Source of the DNA: Homalodisca vitripennis
Lineage: Eukaryota > Arthropoda > Insecta > Hemiptera > Cicadellidae
Length of the DNA stretch: 64,000 nucleotides
Reading direction: 5' to 3'
Assembly (NCBI RefSeq): GCF_021130785.1
Contig: NW_025777538.1
Location: 26,614 to 90,613 of the forward strand
Shown: piece by piece, positions 46,502-57,381 of the stretch
How the letters are laid out: each line of letters opens with the position of its first letter
Numbering within the stretch: position 1 is the stretch's first letter
Position numbers and translations under genes: made by a program
The notes under the pieces: generated by a model
Told to the model about the DNA's origin: nothing
The model's database searches: none
Seen by the model: the letters and a program-made list of their open reading frames with translations, nothing else

Positions 46502-47470
46502 TCAGTGCTTGGAGGACGATGAAACAAAGAGAGAGTTTCGTTGGTGAGAAGGTGATTCCATGGGGACATCACCCATGAGAACCCAACCAAATATTGTGTG
46601 CAGCGCGGTAGGCTGCCCTTTGATGATGGAAAGTTCATTGGTAAGCATGTCTGTGAAAGCTTGAGCTCCAAAGAGAATGTCAACTTTAGCAGGATGAATA
46701 AATTCAGGGTCTGCTAGATTCAAAGAATTGAATCTCTGCCTTAGAGATTCTGAAAGCGGGGCTGTAGGAAGATTAGATGCTATCTTAGAAATGATAACTG
46801 CATCCAACTGTAGTTGGACGTCGCTGTTGTAGCGAGAGGCTATGTTTGCAAGTAACGAGGCCTTTTGTGTTTATGCCACATTGATGACCAATGCCTGAAA
46901 TGTTAACATTACACCTTTTGATAGGTAGTCGTAAAGTCTGAGCTAATGATTGAGTGACAAAGTTGATTTGACTACCTCCGTCAATGACAGCTCTGCACGT
47001 TTGCCAATGACCTAAAATCGTCTTGAATGAGTACTTGAGCGGTGCCTAACAAAGCAACATTTCTTGTGTTAGTTCGCTGAGACTGACAGGACAGTGTTTG
47101 AACGGGTGCGGTTGTCTGAGGTGTAGGCGCGGCGGCGGAAGCGCCGACTACTGAGGGGGGTGACGCAGGTGTAGAGATGTGAGAGTGAGGTGCGTCTGCG
47201 TGGACGGGCGGCGGAGTGGAGACCCGCTTGTCATGGAGTAGAGAGTGATGTTTCTTACTTTTTACAAAATCTACAACTCGCATTTGAAGTACACGCAGAC
47301 ACATGGGTGTGACCCAAGACATGAAAAAACATCGTTTTAAATGAGCGCACAGAATTATAACGTTCATGTAAGGGCAAAGCAATAAAACTGGTCACAGCGG
47401 TAAAGTTGATGGTTATTTTTTACACATAGGACACTGAGAGGCAGGGCGACAAGGCGACGAGTTAGTCTTC
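46502..47470 (-). pseudogene. BEL/Pao zinc knuckles and aspartic protease, broken
   Basis: From 5' to 3' on the minus strand: a CCHC knuckle (CPMCKKNNHQLYRC after a one-base shift, near 47430), a second Cys/His group ending KHHSLLHDKR (near 47240), and a Pro/Ala-rich spacer (VHADAPHSHISTPASPP). The protease (DUF1758 type) then reads TCRAVIDGGSQINFVTQSLA (near 46980), with DGGS at the active site instead of the more usual DSGS. Its C-terminal half is ADPEFIHPAKVDILFGAQAF and GQPTALHTIFGWVLMGD. The knuckles package RNA and the protease cuts the polyprotein. Several one-base shifts interrupt the frame. Confidence 0.85.
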
Positions 47471-47539
47471 TCTGAATGTGAAACACCGTGTTGAGCTGAG
47501 AACAACGCCTTGCGGGGAAGGGGTGCGGGTGGTCTTGAC

Positions 47540-48465
47540 GTAACTACACTAGCTTTGTGTGTTTCTTTGGTGAGTTCATAGACGGTTACACTGAGCGCGA
47601 AGAAAACTCCATAAGGTCTTCCAATATAGGAAACTGTTTGGATTTCACTTCTAGTTCAAACGCTTTTCTAGTATTATTGTCTAAGAGGCGTAAAGCTAGT
47701 TGCAAGAGCATAAAAAAAACCCAGACAAGTCACTGATATTAAGACTTTTCAATGCTTGAACATTTATGTGAAAAACACATCTACGATCTGTCTTAGGCTA
47801 CTTAGACTAGGGGTCTTTTACAGGTTGTTGATCAAGTATTTTATTAAGATAAAAAACTAGCTAGGAGGCGTGGATTAGTGTAGCGTTCCACTAGAGTGTC
47901 ATAGGCTAGAGTGTAGTTAGCTGGATCAAAGGGTATGGCTTCAACAATGCCCAGAGCAGGGCCTTCCAGTAAGCTTTTTAAATAACTAAACTTTTCAATA
48001 GGGGCCATGGAGGTATTGTGGATTAAATTATCATACAGAGATCTGAAGGAGTTAAAACTGCTCTAAACTGTCCACCAAACTTACTTATATCTATTTGCGG
48101 AAGCTTAGGTTTTACAAGTGAGGTTTGTGAGAGATCTACATCGACAGTTTTTAGTCTTAGTAGCTACAATAACATCATAGGTGGCTTTACATTTATAGTA
48201 ACATGGTATCAAACTGCTTGAAGGCGGAACTAGTATCTACAGTGTCCTTGGGGTCATCTAATTCAAGATTAAGATTATCCATCTGTTCTGAAAGGGCTTC
48301 AAAGTCTGAGTACAAAGACTTTAAATTTGAATACCTAGCGACAAAATCATTAGTTTCACCTGGAAGTTCCTTGATTAAATCAAAACACAGCTGTAACTTT
48401 TGAAAATACCTTTCTCTCTTTTTCACACATTGTTCTAGTTTTTTAGTAGCCATATTTTCAAACAC
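47540..48465 (-). pseudogene. BEL/Pao gag (DUF1759 region), broken
   Basis: Structural protein of the virus-like particle. The start is clear: MATKKLEQCVKKRERYFQKL from about 48451, in a 90-codon frame (48193-48465; an in-frame ATG lies slightly upstream) with a coiled-coil character. After a frame break come LPQIDISKFGGQF (near 48100) and, in another frame, NTSMAPIEKFSYLKSLLEGP, ALGIVEAIPFDPANY and LAYDTLVERYTNPRLLAS (about 47880-48030), the characteristic BEL gag block. The stretch 47540-47880 is poorly readable. There is no sign of a separate gag stop, as usual in BEL, where gag and pol are continuous. Confidence 0.8.
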
Positions 48466-48996
48466 TAATTAAATACAAAATGTGAAATACACCCTACATA
48501 AGACAGAATCCTTATTTACTAAATTAACCTGCTTACAAACTAATTTAGTAAACCTTGACAAAAATAAAACAAGTAATCTTCAAACAAAACATTGACACAG
48601 AAATAATATTAGATAGTGAGTGATTAAGAAAATAAGAATGATTCCCTCAGTGATAGAAAATTATTAGTTTTAAATAGAAACAGCTGACAGATAAGTTGCT
48701 CAAAATAGATAAGAGCGTCCGGTCGGCGGGACAGAAATACTCGATCAGCTGAGCGACAATCACATAGCGGCCGATAAGCAGCGCAATCAATAAACATAAC
48801 CTGCAGTTCTGTACCTGTCTGTCTGGCTCTATAGTTCAGTTCACGAAACTTAGCTTAAATGCTAATTTTATTTTTAATGCTAATCAAGTTTGTTTCATGA
48901 GGCGGTTGAGTTTTGATTTGAACTCAAATTAAATGTTAAAAACTTAGTGGACTGTTTTTTTGCATGAAACTGAAGCGTTCGTATAGGACCAGCTGA
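48466..48996 (-). other. BEL/Pao 5' untranslated leader
   Basis: Between the primer site and the gag start. AT-rich with no ORF. Holds a GC-rich patch near 48715-48790 (CGTCCGGTCGGCGGGACAGA). Probably includes the packaging signal, but I cannot define one. Confidence 0.5.
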
Positions 48997-49013
48997 TCCG
49001 GCCCGAAGGACCA
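48997..49013 (-). promoter_or_regulatory. BEL/Pao primer-binding site
   Basis: On the minus strand TGGTCCTTCGGGCCGGA starts two bases after the 5' LTR. It begins with TGG, complementary to a tRNA CCA end, as in a conventional retroelement primer site. I cannot assign the tRNA with certainty. Confidence 0.8.
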
Positions 49014-49015
49014 AA

Positions 49016-49466
49016 TGTACGGTCTTTGAGGAAGAGCCGTAACCGCGGTATAGCCGAAATAAAAAACGACTGGTGATGTACCTTGGGGGGAGTCTCGTAG
49101 AACGGGGTCGTCGAGGTCCTCGGCCAGGGCAGCGGGGAGTCCAGGATCACCAGAAGTCTTGTGTAGGTCTTGTAGATGGAGAGCGGTGGACAACAAGGGG
49201 AATGATTCACTCCGAGAGGGTAAATAAAGTAACTATATTGACTTGAAATACATAAAAACAAAAATAGAGCCTGTATAAACGTGAAAAACTGTTCATGTAT
49301 TGGGGTGGAATGCGGGCAGCAGCGTGTGTCCAGTACGCCGCCTGCGGAGAGAATAAAGAGCCGCGTCTTCTTATCTTGAAGGGGTTGGAGAAGGGGCTGC
49401 GAGTCGGTGACGTCATCTCGGGCCAGTAACAACACCAGCCGTTAACTAAGAAATAAGTACTGAACA
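49016..49466 (-). repeat. BEL/Pao 5' LTR
   Basis: Direct copy of 42579-43030, with TG/CA ends, followed on the right by the AATAC duplication. The frames inside (48944-49473) are not genes. Confidence 0.95.
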
Positions 49467-49471
49467 AATAC

Positions 49472-50563
49472 AAACCAATAAAAACTTGTCGTTAAAATGT
49501 CTTCAGTGCGTGCTGGTTGCTCGGTTCGTTCGTGTGCGTGTGTTAAAACTGTTTTATTTGTACTGTGTTTATTGTGATCTATATAGAATGTAGTTGTGTT
49601 GAGAGTGAATATAATTGCGTGTTATTGGAATACTGTATCAAGGTATGCTACTTTTTAAAACTTAACCAAGTAACTAACTTACTCTAATTTGTTAGAATAC
49701 AATAAAATAGGTTTAAAGTTCAATATTTAACGTATAATGGAAACGAAAACTTTATTTACTTGGTCTATGCTTGTAATCGTTAACACACTTACTAAAACAC
49801 TTGTACACTATTAAAATTCCTTAACTTAGGAGTTATCATACTAAAGGACTTAGGTCCTAGGATATTGGGCTTTTGGATGGGATAATCATCTAAGTTTCGT
49901 AATTTTCTGTTTAAAATCTACATCTTTAGCATAGTTCATACTTTTTATAAAAACATAATCGGATAACCTGAAAATAAACATCTTTCTAAGAGGAAGTAAA
50001 TGAAGTCGTTGGAAAAGGGATAATAAGGGTGATCATATGGCGTTTTTTACACACAATTCGAATACTTTTTATTTTATACTGTATCATTAATAAAGGTTTA
50101 AAATTTGTTTGGTATGTTCCTCCCTCAAGTAGTTATGCAGTAATTAATCCTACTGTGAACGAGGGAAAATATAGAATTTTTTAAAATATCCTCATCACAC
50201 ATACTTCTTTCAAAATATAAAACTATTGATTTTTTTCTTTTAAGTTGGCAATATGTTTTTTCATCAAAATACTCGTATTCTCCGAAATATTTAATATAGC
50301 CTACTCATCTTCTAGTATATCCTTAAAATAAGTTGCTCATTCATTCTCGTTGCATAAGCAGTTGTTAGGATTATTTGAGCAATATTTTTAAACTCAACAA
50401 TTTCTTGAAATTAAAATTTATGTATAAGTTACACTTTCGCCATATTATTTTTCAAAAACCACCATCGAAAACTACACATATCATTTATCACATAATGTCA
50501 ACTCTCATTCCATTATTGAGATGTATTGCGGTTAGTTAGAAAATGATAGTTTTTGATTCTTAA
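49472..50563. other. Spacer, no gene confirmed
   Basis: The first 170 bases are GT-rich (TGTGCGTGTGTTAAAACTG) and end in a possible donor (ATCAAGGTATGC near 49640), so a 5' non-coding exon or promoter is conceivable. The only ATG frame there (from 49498) is 25 codons long. The rest is AT-rich without features. Confidence 0.3.
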
Positions 50564-50912
50564 TGGCTGAGCGTTAGAGACGTGTACCGCTCGAGTATCT
50601 TGAAAATTTAATTTCTGTCTGCCTGTATATATCATTGTACTCAGTTTTGCGTTGAATTTTATTTATTCTGTGATTTTCTTGCTGCTATCATTGTTTCCCA
50701 TATTATCAATGGAAACATTATTTTTCTTCAGCCATATCCCATTGTGGCATGCACCATAATCGATCTCCGTGTTTCCGTTAAAGAAGCATACACCTTTCAT
50801 GCCAAATTTAAAGTTTATATGTTTAGTTCTATCGTTCGAAATTGAGCTGACAGTGAGACGGAAATGAAACTGTTCCAGCCCCTCGAGAGATAGGCTTCGC
50901 CAATGCTCAGCA
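50564..50912 (+). mobile_element. Foldback (MITE-like) repeat with inverted arms of about 62 bp
   Basis: The left arm (50564-50625) starts TGGCTGAGCGTTAGAGACGT and the right arm (50850-50912) reads inward TTGCTGAGCATTGGCGAAGC. Both continue with a CTCGAG and a TTTCTGTCT or TTTCCGTCT block. The arms match at roughly 70 percent by eye. The interior has TTCTGTGATTTTCTTGCTGC, which also occurs at about 56412 and (inverted) at about 58730. No ORF. Fragments of the family occur at 1096, 24287, 55369, 56400 and 58538. Target duplications are not clear, so the class is unknown. Confidence 0.55.
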
Positions 50913-51155
50913 AATATGTCATAAAGTAATAAATACATTGCTTTGGGTTATAAAACATTTGGTTTGCGAAATAACGAAATTTGGTAGCTATATGTAAATG
51001 ATTGAAAGGCAATTTTAATGACTTTTAAATGACATTATCTTGAACTTGAAATAATCCCATTAACCTTAAAATAAGGAAAATAATCGCTGTTAACTTAGGT
51101 TTTCTGTTCCATCCATCTGTAATAGTAAAAATAAAAACCTTTGGTACCAGTAAGA
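50913..51155. other. AT-rich spacer between repeats
   Basis: Nothing recognised. Confidence 0.4.
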
Positions 51156-51370
51156 TTAAACGCCGGGGCGGCAAATCACGAATTTGACGTTACCAACGTA
51201 TTCTGCTCACCCTCCTGAACAAAAAATATATATAGTACTAGGGGGTGCAAATGACAAATAACATGATTTTAGGGGTATATTGATAAGTGGTAAAGTTTCT
51301 AATGTTTTAATGTTCAGTTTGTGTGCTGTGTCTGGATATCTGTTTACTTGAATATTATCTGCGGCCGGGA

Positions 51371-51402
51371 CTGATAGCAGCCTGATAGCAGCCTGATAGC
51401 AT
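51371..51402 (+). repeat. Short 11-bp tandem repeat
   Basis: Three copies of CTGATAGCAGC, the last one altered at its end. Confidence 0.85.
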
Positions 51403-51488
51403 ACCTGTTATCTGAGTTGTCCGGGGCATAGGTCAGTTCTACACAAGATATCGTGTTCAGTAGGTCGGATTGAGTGTGTGAGTTTACA

Positions 51489-51751
51489 ATGATGAATCAA
51501 CCATCCACTAGTTCAACCAACCCTAGTGAATTGTGTGTGTCGGAGTGTTTCGTAGGGCACGTAAAGAGCTTACGTTTTAACCGAAACGAAATTATCTCTT
51601 TTTTTAATAGAACAGGGCATTTTTAAAAATGAGTGTATTTGTTCGTCGTGCGGTCGAGTGGTGTTTTTAAACCGGGAGACTGTGTCGTTTCGTTGTAATA
51701 GACCACTTTTTTTGTTGCTGCTGTTTAGCTATATCCGCCAACACACTAATG
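51489..51751 (+). pseudogene. ISXO2/Merlin-like transposase N-terminal exon, one frameshift
   Basis: From ATG 51489 the frame reads MMNQPSTSSTNPSELCVSEC and then NEIISFFNRTGHF. After a one-base shift at a T5/A5 junction (about 51622-51632) it continues NECICSSCGRVVFLNRETVS FRCNR, a Cys-Cys-Gly ... Cys zinc ribbon. The order (a Ser-rich start, an ISFF--TG-block, CxxCG, then RCN) resembles the N-terminus of ISXO2-type (Merlin-related) transposases found in many arthropods. The exon ends at a consensus donor (GTAAGT at 51752). The catalytic DDE domain is not in this window. Whether this is a host-domesticated gene start, a Merlin fragment or part of the TTAA element is unresolved. Confidence 0.45.
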
Positions 51752-51928
51752 GTAAGTGTTCTCTGTTAATATCCATCTATATATTTGAGTTTTTCATGAT
51801 TTATTTAGTTTTTAAACTTTACATAATTGCCTTTGCATTACATTTCAATTTATATTTTTGATCAGCCCCTCTAGAATTTTATATTTTACTGATAGGTACT
51901 ATCTCGAGGGATGTTTTTCTTTTATTGA

Positions 51929-51976
51929 CATCAGCGCGGGGCAGCACCGAAGGTGCTGCCGAAGCCCGCGCTGATG
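51929..51976. repeat. GC-rich perfect hairpin, 20 bp of stem
   Basis: The outer stem is CATCAGCGCGGG (51929-51940) with CCCGCGCTGATG (51965-51976). The inner stem is GCAGCACC with GGTGCTGC around a GAA loop. The stems are perfect and are offset only by a 5-base bulge on the right side. Very stable for such AT-rich DNA. Confidence 0.8.
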
Positions 51977-52079
51977 GCCGGAGGCACTCGTAATTAATTT
52001 TTTTCTCGAAATTAAGAAAAACATTATTAATTTTGATCAAAATTCTGCTCATTTCTGTAATTTCTCATTTACGTTTGCA

Positions 52080-52145
52080 AAGATGGCGGCGCAACCGATG
52101 ACGTCATCACGAGGTTCAATCATTGGCCACAAAAGGTCACGTGAC
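52080..52145. promoter_or_regulatory. Promoter-like motif cluster (YY1, CRE, CCAAT, E-box types)
   Basis: Within 66 bases lie AAGATGGCGGC (52080-52090, YY1-type), TGACGTCA (52099-52106, CRE palindrome), ATTGG (52122-52126, inverted CCAAT) and GTCACGTGAC (52136-52145, E-box palindrome). This density in AT-rich DNA suggests a real promoter, perhaps bidirectional, inside the TTAA element. The downstream transcript is unknown. Confidence 0.45.
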
Positions 52146-52318
52146 GCTAGACGTGGATGTAGAACATGGAGATATTACTGGAAAGTTATTTTAATTTTTA
52201 TTTTCTAGAACTTCGTTATTTCTCATTTCCACCCCATCAAACCTTATACTTTTTTTATATAGGACGATTCCAATAAGTTAAGAACGCAAAACTCGTATTT
52301 TTCCGCCCCGGCGGTTAA

Positions 52319-54929
52319 TATGATAATTACCATAACATGCATTTAATATATTTCAGAATAAATGTTCTACAATCAGGATTTATAAGGTGCACTCTTATAA
52401 GAGAGATTTGTATGAAGATTGGATCGAAACCCATAGTTTCCTTACCCATCGCCGTTCTTAATATTCGTGGTTGTAGTTTATTATTAGTCATTGTTACATC
52501 TCTAAATGGTAGTATTACATAATAAAGACTACACAAATTTTCAACCCTCATTCTACCCATTATCGTATCGTATTTGGTGATTGATCGATATATTTGAAGG
52601 AAATATATAAAAACCTAATTCCCGTTGAATAAAAATGCAGTTTAAGTATTTGATTAAGGTTCAAGAGAAAACTCTACCGACTAAAACTAGCTTATTGAAA
52701 CTAAACTTAAGATGATTAATATATAAAAATCTTCAAAGAAACTATTGGGTTTGGACTATGTGGACTAATTTACGTTTTAATAATTAGAATGTTAACTAGA
52801 AATTTATAACCATCGATGTGTAACCAAACGGAGATAAAGTTTTCCAAAGTTCAGAATTAAGCCAGTTGGTAGTTTTCACTAACTTGGAAATAGTTTAATT
52901 TAATTTGAGCACTTTAATTGAAAGACGATTTTCATTCTCTTCTCATATGTCAGATTATTTAAGGAGTATGTTGAATTAATTGTGTAAAATTTGACACTAG
53001 CTGCCTACTAACATCATAGGACTACTTATTTCATACACAAAGCCAGCTCATAGTTTTGTAATCTATACAAAAACTCAGAAGTTATTTATTTTGTTCACTA
53101 CTTTAACCTTGGCAAGGTTCTTAGCCATTCATTGATTGTTTTTAATGTGGTATTGTACCTTTACATACGCATCAGGGTCGATGATTGGAAATTAATTATG
53201 TTTTTCTTCATGTTTAAAACTACATTTTGCCGATATTGGGATGTTTTTAGATCGCAAGTTTACTTATTACAATTGTTAATACTTTTTTAGCTGTTATATG
53301 AATTTAATTTAAAATAATAATATAAGTGAACAATCTTTCAAACCATATGATAAAACATATGTAAGATTTAAATTTTTTAAGGTTACTAAATTAATAAATT
53401 AAAATAGTCATGTACCTCTTTGCCAGTTACTTTAGTACATATAAAGTTACTATTTTTTTACCAAATCCTCATATGTAAACTGTAAAAATTTATATTTTCG
53501 TTGTAAAGGAATAGCATGCTTATTACTAAAAATAAAAAATACCGCATAAAAAATGAAAAATGATATACAAAATGTATTTTCCTTTCTTTATAACCAGTTA
53601 ATTCAATGATTCCGTTATGAACATATGTGAATTTCATGAATATAGATCATTCAGGTTAAAAAAATGCACTAAAAAATTCGTGCAATTGGAGTATAGGCAA
53701 TGTATAAGCAAAATAAATTGATCATACTTTAAATAAACTAAGGCAAAACAATATAGTGGCTTACTATTAAGGGATGTAACTTCTAATTTAAATTTATTGA
53801 TAGTACTTTTATATATTTGATACTTAGTTAAAGATACATCTTAACTTTTTTAACAGGATTTTTATTCAGTTATTTTTTTATTCTAAGACCGACAATATGT
53901 TTTAGACAATATTAATCAGTGAATCATTCAATTACGAAATTATACAACCTACATTTTTTTAACTTCCGTTTTAGGAACCTCTTCGCGATTATTATCGCTA
54001 ACTAATTTTAAAGTTATATCGTGTGTTATATTAGTCAAATCGACGTTATACCCTACAATTGCCTTGATTTCCGAGTCCAATATTGTCTAATGAATACACA
54101 TACGTACTGTTAATATATAAACCACTGTTTTTCCTATCTCTCTGATACTAAGATAATATTAATAAGTTTCTCCTATGTACATAAAAAGGTAAGGTTTATT
54201 ACAACATTTCAAATTATTAATATAAAAGTAAAAAGAACTTCGCATATTTAAAATATCACTTTTCACTACACACTTTAAAATTCGCGTGGAAATGTGGAGG
54301 TTATCTACTTCTCAGTAGTATTTTTTCCATGTACCTAAATACAAATGTTTACTATTGTGGAATTTATTTTTTATTATTTGTTTCTATTTTGATCAAAAAC
54401 TTTTTGGAAACGTACAAAAATGATAATTGTAAAAAATATTAGTTTTTCCGTGAGAAATGTGTGCTATAATGTTTTTACTGATATCTTCAGACACATAAAT
54501 CTCGGACCGTTGCAGTACAAATGGAGAGAAATATTTTTCCTCAATGATCACACATTGTACAAAGAAACACTACTGCGATGTTTTTGGTTGGTTTTTAACA
54601 AACTGGTTCTAACAATGGGACCAAGGTACATGAATGAGGTAGTAGACAAAACTATCAAGAAATGGCTCCAACGTAAATCTGAACTTTTGGAAATACACTG
54701 CTTGATTTTTTTATTAATTCCAAGAGAAGAATTTGTTATTATAAATTGATCCCTCGATTTAATGCAGAGTATAGATTTAGTTAAGAGGTGAAGAAAAATT
54801 GAATCGACAATGAGCTAACTGTTATCCTACATGTAGATGAAATCTACGCACTAAAAGATTGTGCTCCTCAGTGTTTCAAATTCTATAATATTTTAAAATC
54901 AATCTAACAACATAGGAGTACGTCACACC
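52319..54929. other. AT-rich spacer, no gene confirmed
   Basis: A 109-codon plus frame at 54420-54749 (for example RHINLGPLQYKWREIFFLND and TKKWLQRK-like basic segments) is less repetitive than most chance frames here, but I recognise no domain and see no splice support. Treat it as unproven. Confidence 0.35.
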
Positions 54930-55410
54930 ATGTGTCGCAAGACAGGCTTCTCTGAGGTCGCAAGCAATATTTGAAAGTCTACAGCCCGTTTTCATTTTTG
55001 AAATATCCTATGGACAGACAAAGAGACAGGCTAGAAGACAGTATTTTTATATTTTTTTCTCGGCAAACAAACAAAAACATTTCAATAAATCCCATTGACA
55101 GACATGTTCCCACTCATTCTTGTTATGTATAACACATAATTTAAAAGTGAACACATGAGTTTTTTGCGAATAGCTGCATGTTTTATTCATGCCACATTAT
55201 TGTACTACGTTAAAAATTATTTATTTATTTATTCTGTGATTTTTTCGTAGATATCGTGCCTATAAGATCAATTATAAATCAGACCAAGAAGCATTAGAAA
55301 GAAGCATCAAGTCTGTTCATTTTTTAAAGAAATCATGGGGATAGACAGACAGATAAAAATTATATTTTCCAGCCCTTAGAGTGATGAGCTTTAATAACAC
55401 CCAGCTAATA
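54930..55410 (-). repeat. Foldback-family copy, diverged
   Basis: Ends with TTTTCCAGCCCTTAGAGTGA and GAGCTTTAATAACACCCAGC, matching the right arm pattern of 50850-50912. Contains TTATTCTGTGATTTTTTCGT near 55230, like the family interior, and several GACAGACA words. The left limit is uncertain. Confidence 0.4.
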
Positions 55411-56399
55411 ATGTTTAAAGTTGAATTCGTATTTCAAAACCCTATTGACTATTATTTTAATAACTTATTAATAATACTGTAAACTTTTTAGTAACTAACT
55501 GTAAATATTATTAAATTACTAATTGGGTATAAACATCATTTAATCACTTATTATTAAACGAATAAAGCCTTTTGTTTTTTGATTATGGTTCCGTTTCAAA
55601 ATCATTGCCTCACAAATCCAAAAATAGTCACACCTACAAAATTTCTCATTTGGTAATCAACAGTTTAGCCCACTGTTTGCTCAGAAGTTATAAAGGTTTG
55701 AAAACTAATTAGTACTTACAAACCAGGTGTTCCGTATTATACTAGTTTCTTTTTAACGACTCCGCAAAATTTATATGCCATCAAAAGTAACTGTTGTAAG
55801 GAGCTTTCGTTAAACCTAGCACGAAATCCTTTTATCTTATCGACTTGTCAATCAAGTAAGAGCTTCTGCGAGAAAAGTTCTTTGTCTCTAAAAGAAAAGT
55901 ATTTGTGTTCGCTCAACAATAGCGCATCTAACGTATAAGAGTTTCAATGTTCGTAAGTCACAAATAAAATCGTATTTTAATTATTAGTTTTTGTATTTAA
56001 ATTACGGTAAGAAGATAAATTGAAACTATGGACTTTTTCGTTTAATGAACCTTTCTAATTACATACTTAACAAGAGATCCTTAACTTAAGAACGTAATTC
56101 ACAGCTTCCTAACAGCACATTCATTGCAACTCTAAATGTTAAATAATTGTTTTGTCTTTACTTTCATTACTATCTCTCCCTCTACAAGTTCAAAATGTTA
56201 ATAATTTTATTACCATGATTTGTAAAATTATTGAAATGCATACATGTATGTCCAAAAAATCTGCACGTGCATTGTAAAAAGGTTTCATTGAGTTTTGTAT
56301 GTAAAATTGGAAGTGTAATAAGGCTCATTTCCATTCCGGTAAGTTAAGCTATACTTTATAATCACGTGATAAAATGTCATATTTTATACTCGATTTGCT
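55411..56399. other. AT-rich spacer, no gene seen
   Basis: Nothing supportable. Confidence 0.4.
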
Positions 56400-56640
56400 G
56401 CCAAAATTGCTATATTCTTTGATTTTCTCGCTACCATCATGGTCACCAGTAAGATAAATCGAAAAAAAGTATAATTAACGCACAGCCACAACTCATGAAA
56501 TGGCATGCACAATCATAAAAAACTCGATCAAATATCAAGTAATGTCGATAGATCAGTTTCGTTATATCGAGAATTCGCACGGATATACGGAGAGGCAAAA
56601 GTTTTAAATTTTTCCAGCTCCTCGAGTGAAAAAATGTGTG
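56400..56640 (-). repeat. Foldback-family copy
   Basis: Shares TTGATTTTCTCGCTACCATC, GGCATGCAC and TTTTTCCAGCTCCTCGAG with the element at 50564-50912, in the same order. The right arm is cut short before the TA array at 56674. Confidence 0.5.
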
Positions 56641-56669
56641 TTAAATTGTTGTATTTCTATAACAATATA

Positions 56670-56673
<4 letters not shown>

Positions 56674-56732
<59 letters not shown>
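56674..56732. repeat. (AT)n microsatellite
   Basis: A pure AT array of about 59 bases that directly precedes the 124-bp tandem repeat. The Tyr/Ile repeat frame read through it on the minus strand is not a gene. Confidence 0.95.
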
Positions 56733-56734
<2 letters not shown>

Positions 56735-57122
56735 TTTAATCTGTTCGTCAATGCAAAGCACTGGTGTAATTGTCAATGGATCACGTGCAACTACAGCGCT
56801 CGTTTGTGACAAATTCCCTGTAAGCTGCTCTAGGATTAAGAGACAGTTACAAACCTCGTTTAATCTGTTCGTCAATGCAAAAGCACTGGTGTAATTGTCA
56901 ATGGATCACGTGCACTACAGCGCTCGGTTTGTGACAAATTTCCCTGTAAGCTGCTCTAGGATTAAGATACAGTTACAAACCTCGTTTAATCTGTTTGTCA
57001 ATGTAAATACCTGGACGAACTTCTATAAAACTTAAATTATCAATGTACACTAGGACTAGGGCGCAAATTTTTGACAACTGACATGTAAGCTGTTACGGGT
57101 TTGTGCATCAATTGCAGACCTC
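56733..57122 (+). repeat. 124-bp tandem repeat, block 1
   Basis: Units begin CGTTTAATCTGTTCGTCAAT at 56733 and 56857 (period 124, near identical) and, more diverged, at 56983. Each holds GTCAATGGATCACGTGCA or a variant, TGTGACAAATTCCCTGTAAG and GTTACAAACCT. A fourth unit starts at 57122 and is lost after about 20 bases. Confidence 0.9.
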
Positions 57123-57381
57123 GATTAATATATATGGTAATATATATATTACACCAACAGTAATACTACAAATTTTACATACAAAACTTCTCACGGAATA
57201 TTTTATGTATATTATTTCTATGCAATATTTTATCCCCGTTTTAAACCATCGTCCAATCTCAGATGAAACCTCTAATGTAATACAACTAACCACAAAGCAA
57301 AAGCAAAGTTTTCGGTAACGTTTGTAAATACAGTCGATACCGGTGTCACGTGTAACCAATCCCACTGTCAGGTAACGAACA
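57123..57381. other. AT-rich DNA interrupting the tandem repeat
   Basis: Not clearly related to the 124-bp unit. The overlapping frames at 57103-57494 have no motif. Confidence 0.4.

Larger units (their letters stand above)
42579..49466 (-). mobile_element. BEL/Pao LTR retrotransposon, near full length
   Basis: A 6.9-kb element on the minus strand with 452- and 451-bp LTRs (42579-43030 and 49016-49466), TG/CA ends and an exact AATAC duplication (42574-42578 and 49467-49471). A primer site follows the 5' LTR and a purine tract precedes the 3' LTR. The interior carries gag, zinc knuckles, an aspartic protease, reverse transcriptase, RNase H and integrase in the BEL/Pao order, but no frame is intact. 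The LTRs are almost identical, so the insertion looks young despite the broken coding region. Confidence 0.95.
51156..52318 (+). mobile_element. TTAA-bounded DNA element (piggyBac-like ends) carrying an ISXO2-like exon
   Basis: TTAA occurs at 51156-51159 and 52315-52318. The enclosed 1155 bp has inverted ends: ACGCCGGGGCGGCAAATCAC on the left and CCGCCGGGGCGGAAAAATAC read inward from the right, with the similarity continuing for about 40 bases. TTAA duplications are the signature of the piggyBac superfamily, but I see no piggyBac transposase. Inside are an ISXO2/Merlin-like coding exon (51489-51751), a GC-rich hairpin (51929-51976) and a cluster of promoter-like motifs (52080-52145). The element is non-autonomous and seems to carry a captured gene start, or is a chimera of two transposon types. 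Confidence 0.6.

Noticed and set aside
54420..54749. 109-codon plus ORF
   Set aside because: Less repetitive than most chance frames, but it has no domain and no exon signals, so I do not call a gene.
56657..56875. 72-codon ORF with a long Tyr-Ile repeat, and a similar one at 20403-20663
   Set aside because: Produced by reading through TA microsatellites.
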